Below, piece by piece: positions 1 through 11,986 of a DNA stretch of 55,341 nt. The translations under genes and the position numbers were made by a program. The notes under the pieces were generated by a model. It did not search any database, was not told where the DNA came from, and worked only from the letters and a program-made list of their open reading frames with translations. The DNA is from Lingula anatina (lineage: Eukaryota; Brachiopoda; Lingulata; Lingulida; Lingulidae), in contig NW_019775536.1 in NCBI RefSeq assembly GCF_001039355.2, forward strand, positions 739,801-795,141, written 5' to 3'. Position 1 is the first letter of the stretch, and every line of letters begins with the position of its first letter.

Positions 1-779
1 GTTGGTTGATCCATGCTCAAAATCACCTGACCCCATATTTTCCTTGTTTGTCCCTTTTTAACATATTTGTGATTAATTAACACAAAAGTCTTGTTAATAA
101 GGATTTGTGCCAAAGTAAACATTTAAGACCCCATTCCCAGAGATTAGATCGATCGAACTAGATCGACCTAACTCCATGGGGGTTCATGCTAAATAGCTGT
201 CAGCCGAGTGGGCACGAAAGTTAATTACCCCCTTACAGCTTGTAGAAGGCGGGACAGACATTTACGTCGGATTATCTGACAGTAATCTTGTGAGACTCCT
301 CACAGGGATAGAACGATCTAAAATCTATGGGAATGCGCCCTAAGTCATAGTGACAGTAACATTTTGCGTACTCTTTGCATAATTATTTTTAAATTGCTCC
401 ATTATTTTGCACTACAGAACCCTTTAATAGAGGGAAAAACCAATAGTAATTAAAAAGTGATGTAAACCAGTTATGAAATAAAATAAACGCAGCTGTTAAT
501 AATGTGACAAAACTGTTAACTTTCCTGTGGCCTGGACAGACCCTTACATGCAATGTTATTTATGCCACCCACTTCAGGCCTACCTTCCGAGAAGAAAATC
601 TTTCAAATTCATATGGAAATCTCACACAATTATTCTTTTTTTCATTATTACGGAAACATGCCCCCCCCCCCCCCTCTTCATAGTAGCTATGCACCTTCAA
701 TGCTTTCATTTTCTTTTTTTTTATAAGCTCCAATTTCATCTGTGCTAGTTATATAGCTTTTTCTCCAATAAACTTTCAG
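1..779. other. Left-edge non-coding sequence of haplotype A
   Basis: No exon is supported here apart from the MITE at 127-340. About 495-740 is closely matched at 5985-6230 in the second haplotype and includes a poly-C run near 661. The open frames in it are conserved only because the whole DNA is allelic. Bases 341-495 and the MITE have no counterpart in the second version, where the sequence passes directly from a TTTAAG motif to the shared part. Confidence 0.5.
127..340 (+). mobile_element. Harbinger-like MITE, copy 1
   Basis: A 214-bp non-autonomous element flanked by TAA at 124-126 and 341-343. Its ends are imperfect inverted repeats: GACCCCATTCCCA on the left, and GGGCGCATTCCCA when the right end is reverse-complemented; similarity continues into an AGATTTAGATCG-like block. 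A 3-bp TWA target duplication with a GGG-C-C start is the signature of PIF/Harbinger elements. No coding capacity is seen. The second haplotype lacks this copy. Confidence 0.8.
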
Positions 780-1171
780 TTGACATGATGTCGGTGCAAG
801 GAACGTCAAATGTTTCAGCAGGAATCAAGGACCCCAGTGTCTTTTCCTTACCTGCAAGCTGCCAGGAAGCAAAGGAGGCAGATGAAAAGGACAAGGTAAA
901 CTCTTGAACATCATGAGCAAAAATGTTCATTAGCTTGGTAGTTGGATCATATGTATGATACTTTTCAAACATGCAGTCAGTGAGTAACAAAATTTCAGGT
1001 GTTTTATAATTATCATATATGATCTTGAATGTCATATTTTGTCCAGGATACTATTAGTAAATCTTCACCAATGTACATATATATTTCTAAATAATATAGT
1101 CTTTAAGTTCCTTCAAAGTTTCCTGCAATTTTGTCTTTCAGGACAGCAGCATGGACATCCGTCTGTTCTAA
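780..1171 (+). CDS. Last two exons of an unidentified gene, haplotype A
   Basis: Two putative exons, 780-895 and 1142-1171, with consensus borders: a pyrimidine-rich tract ending in CAG before 780, GTAAAC after 895, and TTGTCTTTCAG before 1142. Read with one base carried in from a preceding exon, the first gives an acidic, lysine-rich stretch containing KDPSVFSLPASC; the second adds DSSMDIRLF and a stop. The splice joins at codon boundaries. Against the second haplotype (6262-6723) four of five substitutions in the first exon are synonymous. An antisense frame over the first exon has the same wobble positions, so strand is not proven, but that frame shifts in haplotype B. I do not recognise the protein. 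A possible poly(A) signal AATAAA is at 1592. Upstream exons are not visible. Confidence 0.4.
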
Positions 1172-4063
1172 AATGTGTGATGGTATGTTAACATTTCTAA
1201 GGATCATGGAGCACTTCACTTCTAACACAGAATTATCCGAGGACTGGCCATCAAACACACGGCTGCATTTTTCTGATAACTTTGCCAAAATCTTAAGAAT
1301 TATTGCTGCATAGTTGATGTATACCAGTACCTATTTCTTTTTCAGATTATGCACAGTTTTGTTGTTCATTTTTTAAAAATTGCATTCCCAATTTTTTTAC
1401 AATATGTACATGTACATTGAATGTCTAACTTTATGGCATTTGATAGATTTTAATTTTTTTTAACAGTTTCTAATGTTATAAAATACTTCAAAATTGGTTG
1501 TGAATGTCAAATCTAATAGTTGGGTGATTTACCAGCACATAGACAAGGAAGTTGACTAAAAAGGAATGTAGAATTAACTGCCACATTGATAAATAAACAG
1601 ACCGAGTGTTTTAAGTTTTTATGTTTTTTTAGCTTATTGCTACTAGTACTTAGATATTTATGTTGATGTATATTCAAGATTTGTATACAAAGGGTAACTA
1701 TGTAAGTTTTTGTAAAAACTATAGGAAAATATTGCTCTATAAGATTTAGTAAAGTGTTTGTGATGAGAATCTGGTATTAAATACCGTCATGGTTAGATTC
1801 AGTGACAGGTCAACAACATCTTCAGCTGTGATGAGAGAGAAACAAAGTTCTGTTGTTTCTTTAAGAATTGTTCTAAAGTACTGTAAGTGATTATCATGAT
1901 AAGTCTAATACTTTACTACACCTAGGACCTGGAGAATTATAGTCACTTAATTGCATGACTAATGAAATAGGTTGTTGACATGTTTCCACTTCAATCATTC
2001 CTGCTTTCTTTTTACAAAGCCAGAATGTACCAGAGTCCCATCTCTCCAAATATTTTTAATAATAAAACTTTAATTTTATCAATTCACTTTGACTTGGACA
2101 TCACTTTCATTTTATTAATGATAATTCAAGGAACCAGTCATATATGTACTGGGTATAAACAAGTGAAGTAAAGAGTATTTTTCTTTCAAAATTGACTTTG
2201 ACAGTAATAGTTTTGTTAATTTGGCTATTGTATCACTTTTCGCACCACACATTACAGGAGACTTGTTGTGAGTCATGTAGTTCAAAGGTAGAATACAAAT
2301 ATGCTACCGTACTCATTATTACACATGATGTACAGTGGAGTAAGACTCAGATTTCACAAGAGAGCAGGCACCAAAGTTAATTAAAGTGTATATGTGTGAG
2401 GAAACGCCACAGAAACAGTACCCGTAGTTTACAACTTAGGTCACCAAAAGCTAGCCTTTATAGTCAGATCTGTCCTCAGCAATTTGGAAGGGACTGGGGA
2501 TAATGAAAATATGGACCTTTCAGTCCCCTTGTTGACCCAGCAGCAACTTGAGAAATGGCATAAAACCTTCATTAAGATAAGATTCATAGCAGAATTTTAA
2601 TGGCAAAAAGGGTTTCTCTCTCTAACTTCAGATTTTTTTTTACTTAAATGTGTAATATGTTAAACTAGTGCATGTCTAGACATTTTAAACAGCAGTGAAA
2701 GTAATATCTATGTCTAGCCTAGATACGTTAGACATTGTGTAAACTACCAAATTCAATACTGCCTATTAATAACATAAAACATTACCTCTCCATTTCCTCA
2801 AGATTTAAGCATTTGCATAGCATTTAATAAACATTTTGTTAATATATTTTGTGTTCTAATAATAGACTATTTTATATTGCTATATGTAGTTTTTTACATT
2901 ACAATGCAATGAGTAATCTGATGGATTTGTATGCATGCACAGGGGGAGTTGCTAAAAAAGTGAGCGAAGAGTCAACACGTATATTTTTGCATGTCTTGTG
3001 TTGTCTGTCTAGAACCAGTGATTATACATTTAACATTACAATATAATTCTAAATATTTTAACCCTCTACTTAAATTGAAATAGAGAAAAAAGGAATTAAG
3101 AAAACGTTTTAATGATGTTTTCCTTTAATGATTTCTCAAAACATAATCATAATTTAAAAAACTTAACCGAAATGTTTTAAAAAAAGTTTTTAAAATGTTA
3201 TTCGGAAACGTTTGTGTGCTGGGTAATCCCTGAAGTCTCTTCTTTTTAATAAAATACAACTTTTGATTTTTTTTTTTTTTTTTTTTTTGAAAATTTATGT
3301 CCAGGAAACAAATAACATGGAATTTTCTCAAAATAATGATTTTTTTTTCCTTTGGAAAAAATATTTCTTCATTATTTGATCTTAAATATAATTTTAAAGC
3401 CACGCCCACAAGAGCTATATTACATACTGTATATTTTGTTCTATAAATCCCATTAGAACGAGTCTCAGAGGACACTGTAAGAACTTTCTTCTCTTCTATA
3501 ATGGGTAGATCTACAGCAGAGACATGCTGACAGAGGACAATGAGTAGATCGAGCGGCGAGTGTCCAGTGTCCTGAGGCAGTGAGAGACACTCGGAGCGAC
3601 CGTGCAGTTTCAAGTGACCTTTCACAAAATAGGCCTTATATATACCACAATTAAATCAGTGTTACAAAACTAAGCTTAGGCATCCATACCTTAAGCGTAG
3701 ATCCTAGATCATGACTATCCAGCCAAAACTGTTGACTGGGATTACACGCAGTGAGAAATAGCGTGCCACCAACTGAACGCTGCCATCTTTAAATGCCCCG
3801 GATGAAAATAAACTCGAAATTATTAGTAATAGATATTAAGCACTTTAAAAGAATTTGATTTTGAAAAGCTGTGTCAAGACTATTCAAAAACAGAAACGGT
3901 TGACGTAAATAAGATCATACAAACGAAATAATTCCGTACAAAATGGTCCAAAATTTCCCGCCGTCGAACAAGGTGAAGGTGATTGCCAGGCCCTTGTAAA
4001 CAGTGCAGAGGCAGCGATATCTCGACTTCGTCAAGAATACTGTGATCATAGCTCCTCGCCGCG
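1172..4063. other. 3' UTR and intergenic DNA before RNASEH2B, haplotype A
   Basis: AT-rich DNA with poly-T runs (for example near 3268-3287) and short open frames that are broken by indels in the matching haplotype-B interval 6724-10972. That interval differs mainly by a 1.6-kb insertion containing a MITE and a THAP element. The 300 bases before 4064 are conserved between alleles and are the likely RNASEH2B promoter and 5' UTR; I see no clear TATA box. Confidence 0.5.
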
Positions 4064-5658
4064 ATGCCGAAACAAGAAAGGGATCGAGGGAATGCAACAG
4101 ATGGTGAACAGAATCAGTGGGTTTTGATTGCTCCAGGTAAATCAAAGACGAATACAGAAACTACCGGTATTTCAATATTACATGTCCCGACACCAGTACA
4201 CCGCCAGCCACTTGCACGGCCGGAGTCCCCCACCCCCTCCTTACATACACACGCACACACCACCACCACCACTATCACCACCACCAATAACGACCGAATC
4301 CGTAGTGCAGCGCACTAGAACATACTCTGCATTCATGCTTTAGAAAACTTTACAGTTTTTACCTTTGTTTATGGCCATACCGCATAATACAGTCACCCCC
4401 AACCCCACTGGCATCCCCAGCCCTATGCATCCTCTGTCCGCTGTTACATTGTAATGTTATGATGGTCTGGTAAAGCTGTATACAGTTTGTACCACTGTCC
4501 TAGCCTAAAATGTTAGCAAGAATATATTTACATATATATACTTACCTGTACATATATACATTTATATAAATGTATACTAGTACTATCCCACAGCTATTAT
4601 ATATAATAATGATAATTATTATTATTATTACAGAAGCAATATTCAGTTGTGAAACATCAGAAGCTCCTAATGTTTCCTTCTGCAAACTAAGACACCCAAA
4701 AACAGGTAATTTTTTGTAAAATAATAAAAAAATCACTGTGGAAATGGATTTAATGTAGTAATAATTATACAGGCAAAAAAAAAATAATAATAATTTGACA
4801 ATGTACACAAGTTTAAATTTTGATAAAATGATTAATTTATTTGTCATATTTCTATTTTTTTCTTTTTTTTGTGTGTGGGGCATTTTTTTCTCTCTGTCAT
4901 TTTCATGTGGTTGCTGGTGAACAGCTTCATTGAACCTGCAAACCAAAAATTTTACCATTTATACAAGTACAGTATTAGAGCTAATTACATGAAATATATG
5001 ACGTAACATCCGTGTTTCAGAGGAGGGAGCCATATTTCTCTTCAGCTCTGACAACAGACAGGTGTTTGAAGTGCTACAGCATAAGAGAGAATTTGGATCA
5101 TGGATTATAGAACAAACTATTCAAAAAGGTAGAACAAAGTATTCATTTGAATTATTTCTGAATGATTGTTTTACGCATATAGTAATGTTTTTTTCTTTTC
5201 TTTTTTTTCTTTTTTTTTATTTTTTTTTATTTCAAGAAATTTGACAGCTACTTTTATTTTAATTTAATTTCCTGAAATTAAATTTAATGGTAATTAAACA
5301 GCAAGACTCTGTAGCACTTGAACACTTTGAAATAATAATGGCTTCAAATTTTATAGTTATGGTATGGATAATTTTTTCAATATTTTTAAGAATAATTTGT
5401 ATTACACAGTGTATTTCTTTTAATTTGGATGCTTTTAGACCAAAACAGTACAATGTGGTGTCTTTGATGTGTTACACAGTGTTTCCAATAACCTGTGTGA
5501 TCCTGACGACAAGTGTATTTGTTTATAAGATTTTCTTAGAAACACATACAGTTATTCCTATATGTTCTTTTTTATCTTTTTCAGATAGCAGTCTTCTAAT
5601 ATCAACTCCAGTAGATCCATTGTTCCTAAGTCTTCCATATTTAATCAAATCAGCAAAG
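4064..5658 (+). CDS. RNASEH2B: Ribonuclease H2 subunit B, exons 1-4 (haplotype A)
   Basis: Non-catalytic subunit B of the nuclear RNase H2 heterotrimer, which removes ribonucleotides from DNA and degrades RNA:DNA hybrids. Exons: 4064-4136, 4634-4705, 5021-5128, 5585-5658, all with AG/GT borders and compatible phases (1, 1, 1, then 0). The translation follows the family in order: the QWVLIAPE start, CKLRHPKTGE, GAIFLFS, a VFEVLQHKREFGSWII strand-and-turn block, and the hallmark STPVDPLFLSLPYLIKSAK (human: ATPVDPLFLLLHYLIKADK). These exons form the triple-barrel part that packs with subunits A and C. The ATG at 4064 is the first in frame and gives a human-like short exon 1. The contig stops at 5851, before the next exon, so this copy is truncated by assembly, not mutation. 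The rest is at 12948-15433. Confidence 0.9.
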
Positions 5659-5851
5659 GTAATTAGTATAATTATTATTATTATTTCTTTGGTGGGAGGA
5701 TACACCTGTGTGAAACAGGCAGAGAATCTTGCCTGCTGGTGTAAAGTTGACATGGCAACAGATTAGCCCGTGCCTGGAGGCATGGTTACGTCTTATGGGA
5801 CGGGTAGGGCCAGTTATTTTTAAAGTGGTTACTTAGAGCTTGGACCTAACT

Positions 5852-5852
5852 N
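5852..5852. other. Single-N contig join (haplotype A to B)
   Basis: A lone N. Sequence to its right restarts at a point matching about position 62 of the window, so the join places two overlapping versions of one locus end to end. Confidence 0.8.
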
Positions 5853-6261
5853 TCTGTGATTAATTAACACAAAAGTCTTGTTAATAAGGATTTGTGCCTA
5901 TGTTTCTACTGTATATTTGTGTTAGATATAAATATACTGTTCAGAGTGCAAGTCAATCCACAAGAAAGTAAACATTTAAGTTAATGATGTGACAAAACTG
6001 TTAACTTTCCTGTGGCCTGGACAGACCCTTACATGCAATGTTATTTATGCCACCCACTTCAGGCCTACCTTCCGAGAAGAAAATCTTTCAAATTCATATG
6101 GAAATCTCCCACAATTATTCTTTTTTTCATTATTGCGGAAACATGCCCCCCCCCCTTTCATAGTAGCTATGCACCTTCAATGCTTTCATTTTCTTTTTTT
6201 TTTTCTAAGCTCCAATATCATCTGTGCTAGTTATATAGCTTTTTCTCTGATAAACTTTCAG

Positions 6262-6723
6262 TTGACATGATGTCGGTGCAAGGAACGTCAAATGTTTCAG
6301 CAGGAATCAAGGACCCCAGTGTCTTTTCCTTGCCTGCAAGCTGCCAGAAAGCAAAAGAGGCAGATGAGAAAGACAAGGTAAACTTTTGACCATCATGAGC
6401 AAAATGTTTATTAGCTTGGTAGTTGGATCATATGTATGATACTTTTCAAACATGCAGTCAGTGAGTAACAATATGTACTAATACTGACATCAGTCTGAAG
6501 AAGGCCTATAGCCAGGCTGACCATAAGCTAACAGTATGAAAAAATTTCAGGTGTTTTATAATTATCATATATGATCTTGAATGTCATATTTTGTCCAGGA
6601 TACTTTTAGTAAATCTTCACCAATATACGTATATATTTCTAAATAATATAGTCTTTAAGTTCCTTCAAAGTTTCCTGAAATTTTGTCTTTCAGGACAGCA
6701 GCATGGACATCCGTCTGTTCTAA
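6262..6723 (+). CDS. Last two exons of an unidentified gene, haplotype B
   Basis: Allelic counterpart of 780-1171. Exons 6262-6377 (116 nt, same length as in A) and 6694-6723, with the same splice borders and the same final residues DSSMDIRLF before TAA. One replacement (Glu to Lys after PASCQ) and several synonymous changes separate the alleles. The intron here is longer by a roughly 70-bp insertion at 6471-6539 that contains a short GGCCTATAGCC-centred repeat. Function unknown. Confidence 0.4.
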
Positions 6724-8212
6724 AATGTGTGATGGTATGATAACATTTCTAAGGATCATGGAGCACTTCACTTCTAACACAAAATTATGGACTGGCCATC
6801 AAACACACGGCTGCATTTTTCTGATAACTTTGCCAAAATCTTAAGAATTATTGCTGCATAGTTGATGTATACCAGTACCTATTTCTTTTTCAGATTATGC
6901 ACAGTTTTGTTGTTCATTTTTTAAAAATTGCATTCCCAATTTTTTTACAATATGTACATGTACATTGAATGTCTAACTTTATGGCATTTGATAGATTTTA
7001 ATTTTTTTAACAGTTTCTAATGTTATAAAATACTTCAAAATTGGTTGTGAATGTCAAATCTAATAGTTGGGTGATTTACCAGCACATAGCCAAGGAAGTT
7101 GACTAAAAAGGAATGTAGAATTAACTGCCACATTGATAAATAAGCAGACCGAGTGTTTAAAGTTTTTATGTTTTTTTAGCTTATTGCTACTAGTACTTAG
7201 ATATTTATGTTTATGTGTTCAAGATTTGTATACAAAGGGTAACTATGTAAGTTTTTGTAAAAACTATAGGAAAATATTGCTCTATAAGATTTAGTAAAGT
7301 GTTTGTGATGAGAATCTGGTATTAAATACCGTCATGGTTAGAATCAGTGACAGGTCAACAACATCTTCAGCTGTGATGAGAGAGAAACATAGTTCTGTTG
7401 TTTCTTTAAGAATTGTTCTAAAGTACTGTAAGTGATTATCATGATTTGTCTGATACTTTACTACATATAGGACCTGGAGAATTATAGTCACTTAATTGCA
7501 TGACTAATAAAATAAGTTGTTGACATGTTTTCACTTCAATCATTCCTGCTTTCTTTTTACAAAGCCAGAATGTACCAGAGTCCCATCTCTCCAAATATTT
7601 TTAATAATAAAACATTAATTTTATCAATTCACTTTGACTTTGACATCACTTTCATTTTATTAATGATAATTCAAGGAACCAGTCATATATGTACTGGGTA
7701 TAAACAAGTGAAGTAAAGAGTATTTTTCTTTCAAACTCGACTTTGACAGTAATAGTTTTGTTAATTTGGCTATTGTATCACTTTTCGCACCACACATTAC
7801 AGGAGACTGGTTGTGAGTCATGTAGTTCAAAGGTAGAATACAAATATGCTACCGTACTCATTATTACACATGATGTACAGTGGAGTAAGACTCATATTTC
7901 ACAAGAGAGCAGGCACCAAAGTTAATTAAAGTGTATATGTGTGAGGAAACGCCACAGAAACAGTACCCTAAGTTTACAAGGTCACCAAAAGCTTGCCTTT
8001 ATAGTCAAACCTGTCCTCAGCAATTTTGAAGGGACTGGGGATAATGAAAATATGGACCTTTCTGTTCCCTTTGTTGACCCAGCAGCAACTTGAGAAATGG
8101 CATAAAACCTTCATTAAGATAAGATTCATAGCAGAATTTTAATGGCAAAAAGGGCTTCTCTTTCTTACTTAAGATTTTTTTTTTACTTAAGTGTTTAATT
8201 GTCTAGACATTT
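6724..8212. other. 3' UTR and intergenic DNA, haplotype B
   Basis: Matches about 1172-2690 of haplotype A with substitutions and small indels. Nothing gene-like that is conserved in frame between the two versions. Confidence 0.5.
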
Positions 8213-8215
8213 TTA

Positions 8216-8430
8216 GGGTGCATTCCCAAAGATTTTAGATTGATCTATCCCTGTGGGGAGTCTCACTAGATTACTGTCATATAATCCGGCTTGAATGTCC
8301 GTCCCACCTACTAGAAGCTGTAAGGGGGTAATTAACTTTTGTGCCCGCTTGGCTGACAGCTATTTAGCGTGAACCCCCTGGGAGTTAGGTCGATCTAGTT
8401 TGGATCAATCTAATCTCTGGGAATGGGGTC
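8216..8430 (-). mobile_element. Harbinger-like MITE, copy 2
   Basis: A 215-bp element flanked by TTA at 8213-8215 and 8431-8433, in the opposite orientation to copy 1. Ends are GGGTGCATTCCCA and, reverse-complemented, GACCCCATTCCCA. It lies immediately left of the THAP element, and its right TTA is the first three bases of that element's TTAA target site, so it inserted into the target duplication of the older element. Absent from haplotype A. Confidence 0.8.
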
Positions 8431-8434
8431 TTAA

Positions 8435-9800
8435 AGGCCTACTGTGCTCTAGGAACACATAGCGTTCGCTGCTTTTTTTACAGTATAAAAACTATAAATC
8501 GACGTCAAAAAATTGTTCTTTTTAAGTTTAAGAGAGAAAAGATGTGATTTAGATGAGAAAATTCTGATTGGTCCGTTTCTAGTGACGTAACCTGGGTAGT
8601 AGCTTCCCACAGCTGTACTAGTAATAGTATATACTATGCAGTAGGTGACTAAACATCCAGGTGTCAGAAAAACAAAATGCCGCAAAGTTGTGTTGCTCCC
8701 GGGTGCCGTAATGTAGGTTACGATAAGAAAGACATCTGCTATTATATCCTGCCTGCGGATGCCGCAAAACGTAAAATTTGGCTCAATTCTCTGAAGTTAA
8801 AAAATCCAAGCACAGTGTCAAAACACGCGAGGATCTGTAGCGACCACTTCGAGCCGGAATGCTTCGTACGTGACCTGCGAGCTGAATTGTGCGGTGGAAA
8901 AGCACGGAGAAAACTAAAAGATGATGCTGTACCCAGTATATTCGATTTTTCGGAGTACCAAAATGCGACAGTAAATGCCAGAGCGCTGCCGACGAGAGTC
9001 TTACCTGTAGGATGTGTGCATGATGCGGCCGTCGAAAGGAAGAAGAGAGCAGCTTCTAGAGCCCAAAAAAAGTTCGTAGCAGAATTACGTTGTCGAATTT
9101 TTTGGTTATGTTAGTGAAAACTTTAATATTAACATGATAGTGGACTCAAATTTTTACTCGACATACTGCTGCACTGATCACGTGTAAGGCGGAAGTAGCG
9201 AGGTAAGTTGCAGAGGTGTGAAATGTAGTGTCCGATGCTATCAGTCCGATATCTTTGGCCTTTTGTCCACTGACCTGGCTCTCCCGGAATGACACTGGTA
9301 AACTGCACGGGTGTGAAAAATAATGTTAGCTGTCACACCTGCATTATAAGGTAACTTCTCTTATCAGTCGGGATAAGAACGTTCAGCCGACGCGACAGAT
9401 GGGCATGTGTGAAAATCTATGTTCGCTGCCCTGCTTCCAACCTTTACTGTTAACATTTTGGTGTATTTTGTTGGTTAATAAATGATAACCACGTAGGGAA
9501 TTCATCTTCTTTTGTGTATCTATCTTCAAAAGTTTGAGTTTATAAATGATCATGTAGTAATCAATTGCGTGTATCGCTTTTAGTGTGCACTGCTAGCAAG
9601 CAGATAGCTGAATCGAATATGGCTTTCTGAGCCTCGATGCGAGTGACGTCTCTCGCCTCAAAGCGCCACCACTAAATTCACATCTGCATAAAATCGGCTT
9701 TAAAAACTAAATAAACGTAAGAACTTTTTTTCATTACTCAAAAATGACTTTTGGGCACCTAATGGATAGTTTTAACCCGTTTTTTCATCACAGTATACCT
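8435..9800 (+). mobile_element. THAP-coding DNA transposon with TTAA target duplication
   Basis: A 1366-bp element flanked by TTAA at 8431-8434 and 9801-9804. Short terminal inverted repeats are visible: AGGCCTACTGTG at the left and AGGTATACTGTG on the reverse-complemented right. Haplotype A keeps the unoccupied site near 2687 (GACATTTTAAACAGC), where a single TTAA stands in place of the insertion. The only coding segment seen is the THAP ORF at 8677-9114; 9115-9800 holds no transposase, so the element is internally deleted or non-autonomous. TTAA sites plus a THAP domain fit the Kolobok superfamily, but without a catalytic domain this is an inference; piggyBac uses TTAA but normally lacks THAP. 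Confidence 0.75.
8677..9114 (+). CDS. THAP-domain protein, transposon-derived, truncated
   Basis: A 145-residue ORF with an N-terminal THAP zinc-binding DNA-binding domain, about residues 1-91. The C2CH zinc ligands are visible as Cys5, Cys10, Cys54 and His57 (CVAPGC early, ARICSDHF later), with the family's Trp (residue 35), the Phe after the His, and a closing AVPSIF motif at about 84-89. After it comes a short basic segment (ERKKRAASRAQKK, often the start of a coiled coil) and a stop at 9112-9114. No catalytic domain follows. It lies wholly inside an element with TTAA target duplication and inverted repeats that haplotype A lacks, so it is a transposon gene rather than a host gene. Codon use and GC are higher than in the flanking DNA. 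It might bind the element's own ends; that is inference. Confidence 0.85.
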   Translation: MPQSCVAPGCRNVGYDKKDICYYILPADAAKRKIWLNSLKLKNPSTVSKHARICSDHFEPECFVRDLRAELCGGKARRKLKDDAVPSIFDFSEYQNATVNARALPTRVLPVGCVHDAAVERKKRAASRAQKKFVAELRCRIFWLC

Positions 9801-9804
9801 TTAA

Positions 9805-10972
9805 ACAGCAGTGAAAGTGTGATATCTATGTCTAGCCTAGATATGTCAGACATTTTATAAACTACCCAAATTCATGAATGCCTATTAATAACCTGACATA
9901 AAACGTTACCTCTCTATATCCTCAAGATTTAAGCATTAATAACATTTAATAAACATTTTTGTAAATATATGTTGTGTTCTATTTTATATTGTTATTCTAA
10001 ACATTTTAAAAGATAACATTTTAATGATTTAAATGATTTCTCTAAACATAATCATAATGTAAAAAATCTAAATCGAAACATTATGAATGATAATGTTTTT
10101 AATTTTTTTAAATGTTATTTGGAAACGTTGTTAAAACATTTTAAAACCATACAAAATCATGTTACTAAAACAGGAAACAAATGACAAGGAAAGCTCCCAA
10201 ATAATGATTTTTTCCTTTTGGAAAAAATATTTCTTCATTATTTGATCTTAAATTTATATTTTAAGTCACGCCCACAAGATCTATATATTCAATTGTATAG
10301 CTGTATTATGTATATTTTGTTCTATAAATCCCATTAGAACGAGTCTCAGAGGACACTGTAAGAACTTTCTTCTCTTCTATAATGGGTAGATTTTCAACAG
10401 AGACATGCTGAGAGAGGACAATGAGTAGATCGAGCGGTGAGTGTCCAGTGTCCTGAGGCAGTGAGAGAAACTCTGAGTGATTCCTTATACACCATGCAGT
10501 TTCAAGTGACCGAAACGCACTCTATCCTTTCTCAAAATAGGCCTTATATACTACAACAATTAAATCAGTGTTATAAATCTGAGCTTAAGTATCCATACCT
10601 TAAGCGTAGATCCTAGATCATGACTATCCAGCCGAAACTGTTGACAGGATTTACACACAGTGAGAAATAACGTGCCACCAACTGGACGCAGCCATCTTTA
10701 AATGTCCCGGATGCAAATAAACTCAAAATTATTTGTAATAGATATTAAGCACTTTAAAAGAATTTGATTTTGAAAAGCTGTGTCAAGACTATTCAAAATC
10801 AGAAACGGTTAACGTAAATAAGATCATGCCAACGAAATAATTCCGTACAGAATGGTCCAAAATTTCCCGCCGTCGAGCAAGGTGAAGGTGATTGCCAGGC
10901 CCTTGTAAACAGTGTGGAGGAGGTGATAGCTCGACCTCGTCAAGAATACTGTGATCATAGCTCCTCACCGCG
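9805..10972. other. Intergenic DNA and RNASEH2B upstream region, haplotype B
   Basis: Matches about 2688-4063 of haplotype A. A minus-strand open frame in A over the conserved block (about 3417-3625) is frameshifted and has a stop here, so it is not treated as coding. The last 300 bases are the conserved region upstream of RNASEH2B exon 1. Confidence 0.5.
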
Positions 10973-11986
10973 ATGCCTAAGCAAGAAAGGGATCGAGGGA
11001 ATGCAACAGATGGTGAACAGAGTCAGTGGGTTTTGATTGCTCCAGGTAAATCAAAGATGAATACAGAAACTACTAGTACTACTACTACGGCCGGGATACC
11101 CCCCCCCCTTTACACACACGCACTTAACCACCACCACCACCAATAACGACCGAATCCGTAGTGCAGCAAACTAGAACATACATTGCATTCATGCTTTTGA
11201 AAACTTTTAAAACAGTTTTACCTTTGTTTATTGACCACATACAGTCACCCCCCATCTCCACTGGCACCCCTCAACCCCACTGGCACCCCAGCCCTATGCA
11301 TCCTCTGTCCGCTGTTACATTGTAATGTTGTGATGGTCTGGTGAAGCTGTATACAGTTTGTCACTGTCCTAACCTAAGTTTAAAATGTTAGCAAAAATAT
11401 ATTTACATATACTTCCCTGTACATATTGTACATTTACATAAACGTATACTAGTACTATCCCACAACTATTATATAATAATAATAATAATTATTATTATTA
11501 TTATTACAGAAGCAATATTCAGTTGTGAAACACCAAAATCTCCTAATGTTTCCTTCTGCAAACTAAGACACCCAAAAACAGGTAAAATTTATTTTTTTAA
11601 ATAATAAAAAATAACTAACTATGGAAATGGATTTAATGTAGTAATAATTATAGAGGCAAAAAATAATTTGACAATGTACATAAGTTTAAAATTTGATAAC
11701 ACCATTAATTTATTTGTCATATTTCTATATTTGTGGTGCATTTTTTTTGTCTCTGTCATTGTCATGTGCCAGCTGGTGAACAGTTTCATTAAATCCGCGA
11801 ACTAAAAATTTTACCAATTTACAAGTACAGTATTAGAGCTAATTACAGGAAATATATGACGTAACATCCGTGTTTCAGAGGAGGGAGCCATATTTCTCTT
11901 CAGCTCTGACAACAGACAGGTGTTTGAAGTGCTACAGCATAAGAGAGAATTTGGATCATGGATTATAGAACAAACTATTCAAAAAG
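10973..11986 (+). CDS. RNASEH2B: Ribonuclease H2 subunit B, exons 1-3 (haplotype B)
   Basis: Allelic version of 4064-5128. Exons 10973-11045 (73 nt), 11510-11581 (72 nt) and 11879-11986 (108 nt) have the same lengths, phases and splice borders as in haplotype A. Exon 3 is identical in protein. Exon 1 has Asn to Ser (EQSQWVLIAP) and exon 2 reads CETPKSPNVSF instead of CETSEAPNVSF, so replacement changes cluster in a loop that is poorly conserved in the family. The contig ends at 12426, inside the pyrimidine tract just before the expected exon 4 acceptor, so exon 4 of this allele is missing from the assembly. Same function as the first copy; it should not be counted as a second gene. Confidence 0.85.

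Noticed and set aside
745-1035. 96-codon antisense frame over the unknown gene's exon
   Set aside because: A one-base deletion in haplotype B (near 6400) shifts it and splice sites favour the plus strand; kept only as an alternative in the feature note.
3125-3625. 166-codon minus-strand frame with an ankyrin-like phrase (GHSPLDLL)
   Set aside because: The matching haplotype-B sequence near 10340-10520 has a frameshift and stop, and the C-terminal half is translated poly-T and poly-A sequence.
4064-4318. Read-through of RNASEH2B exon 1 into intron 1
   Set aside because: The frame past 4136 is translated intron, including CCA repeats, and a good donor is present.
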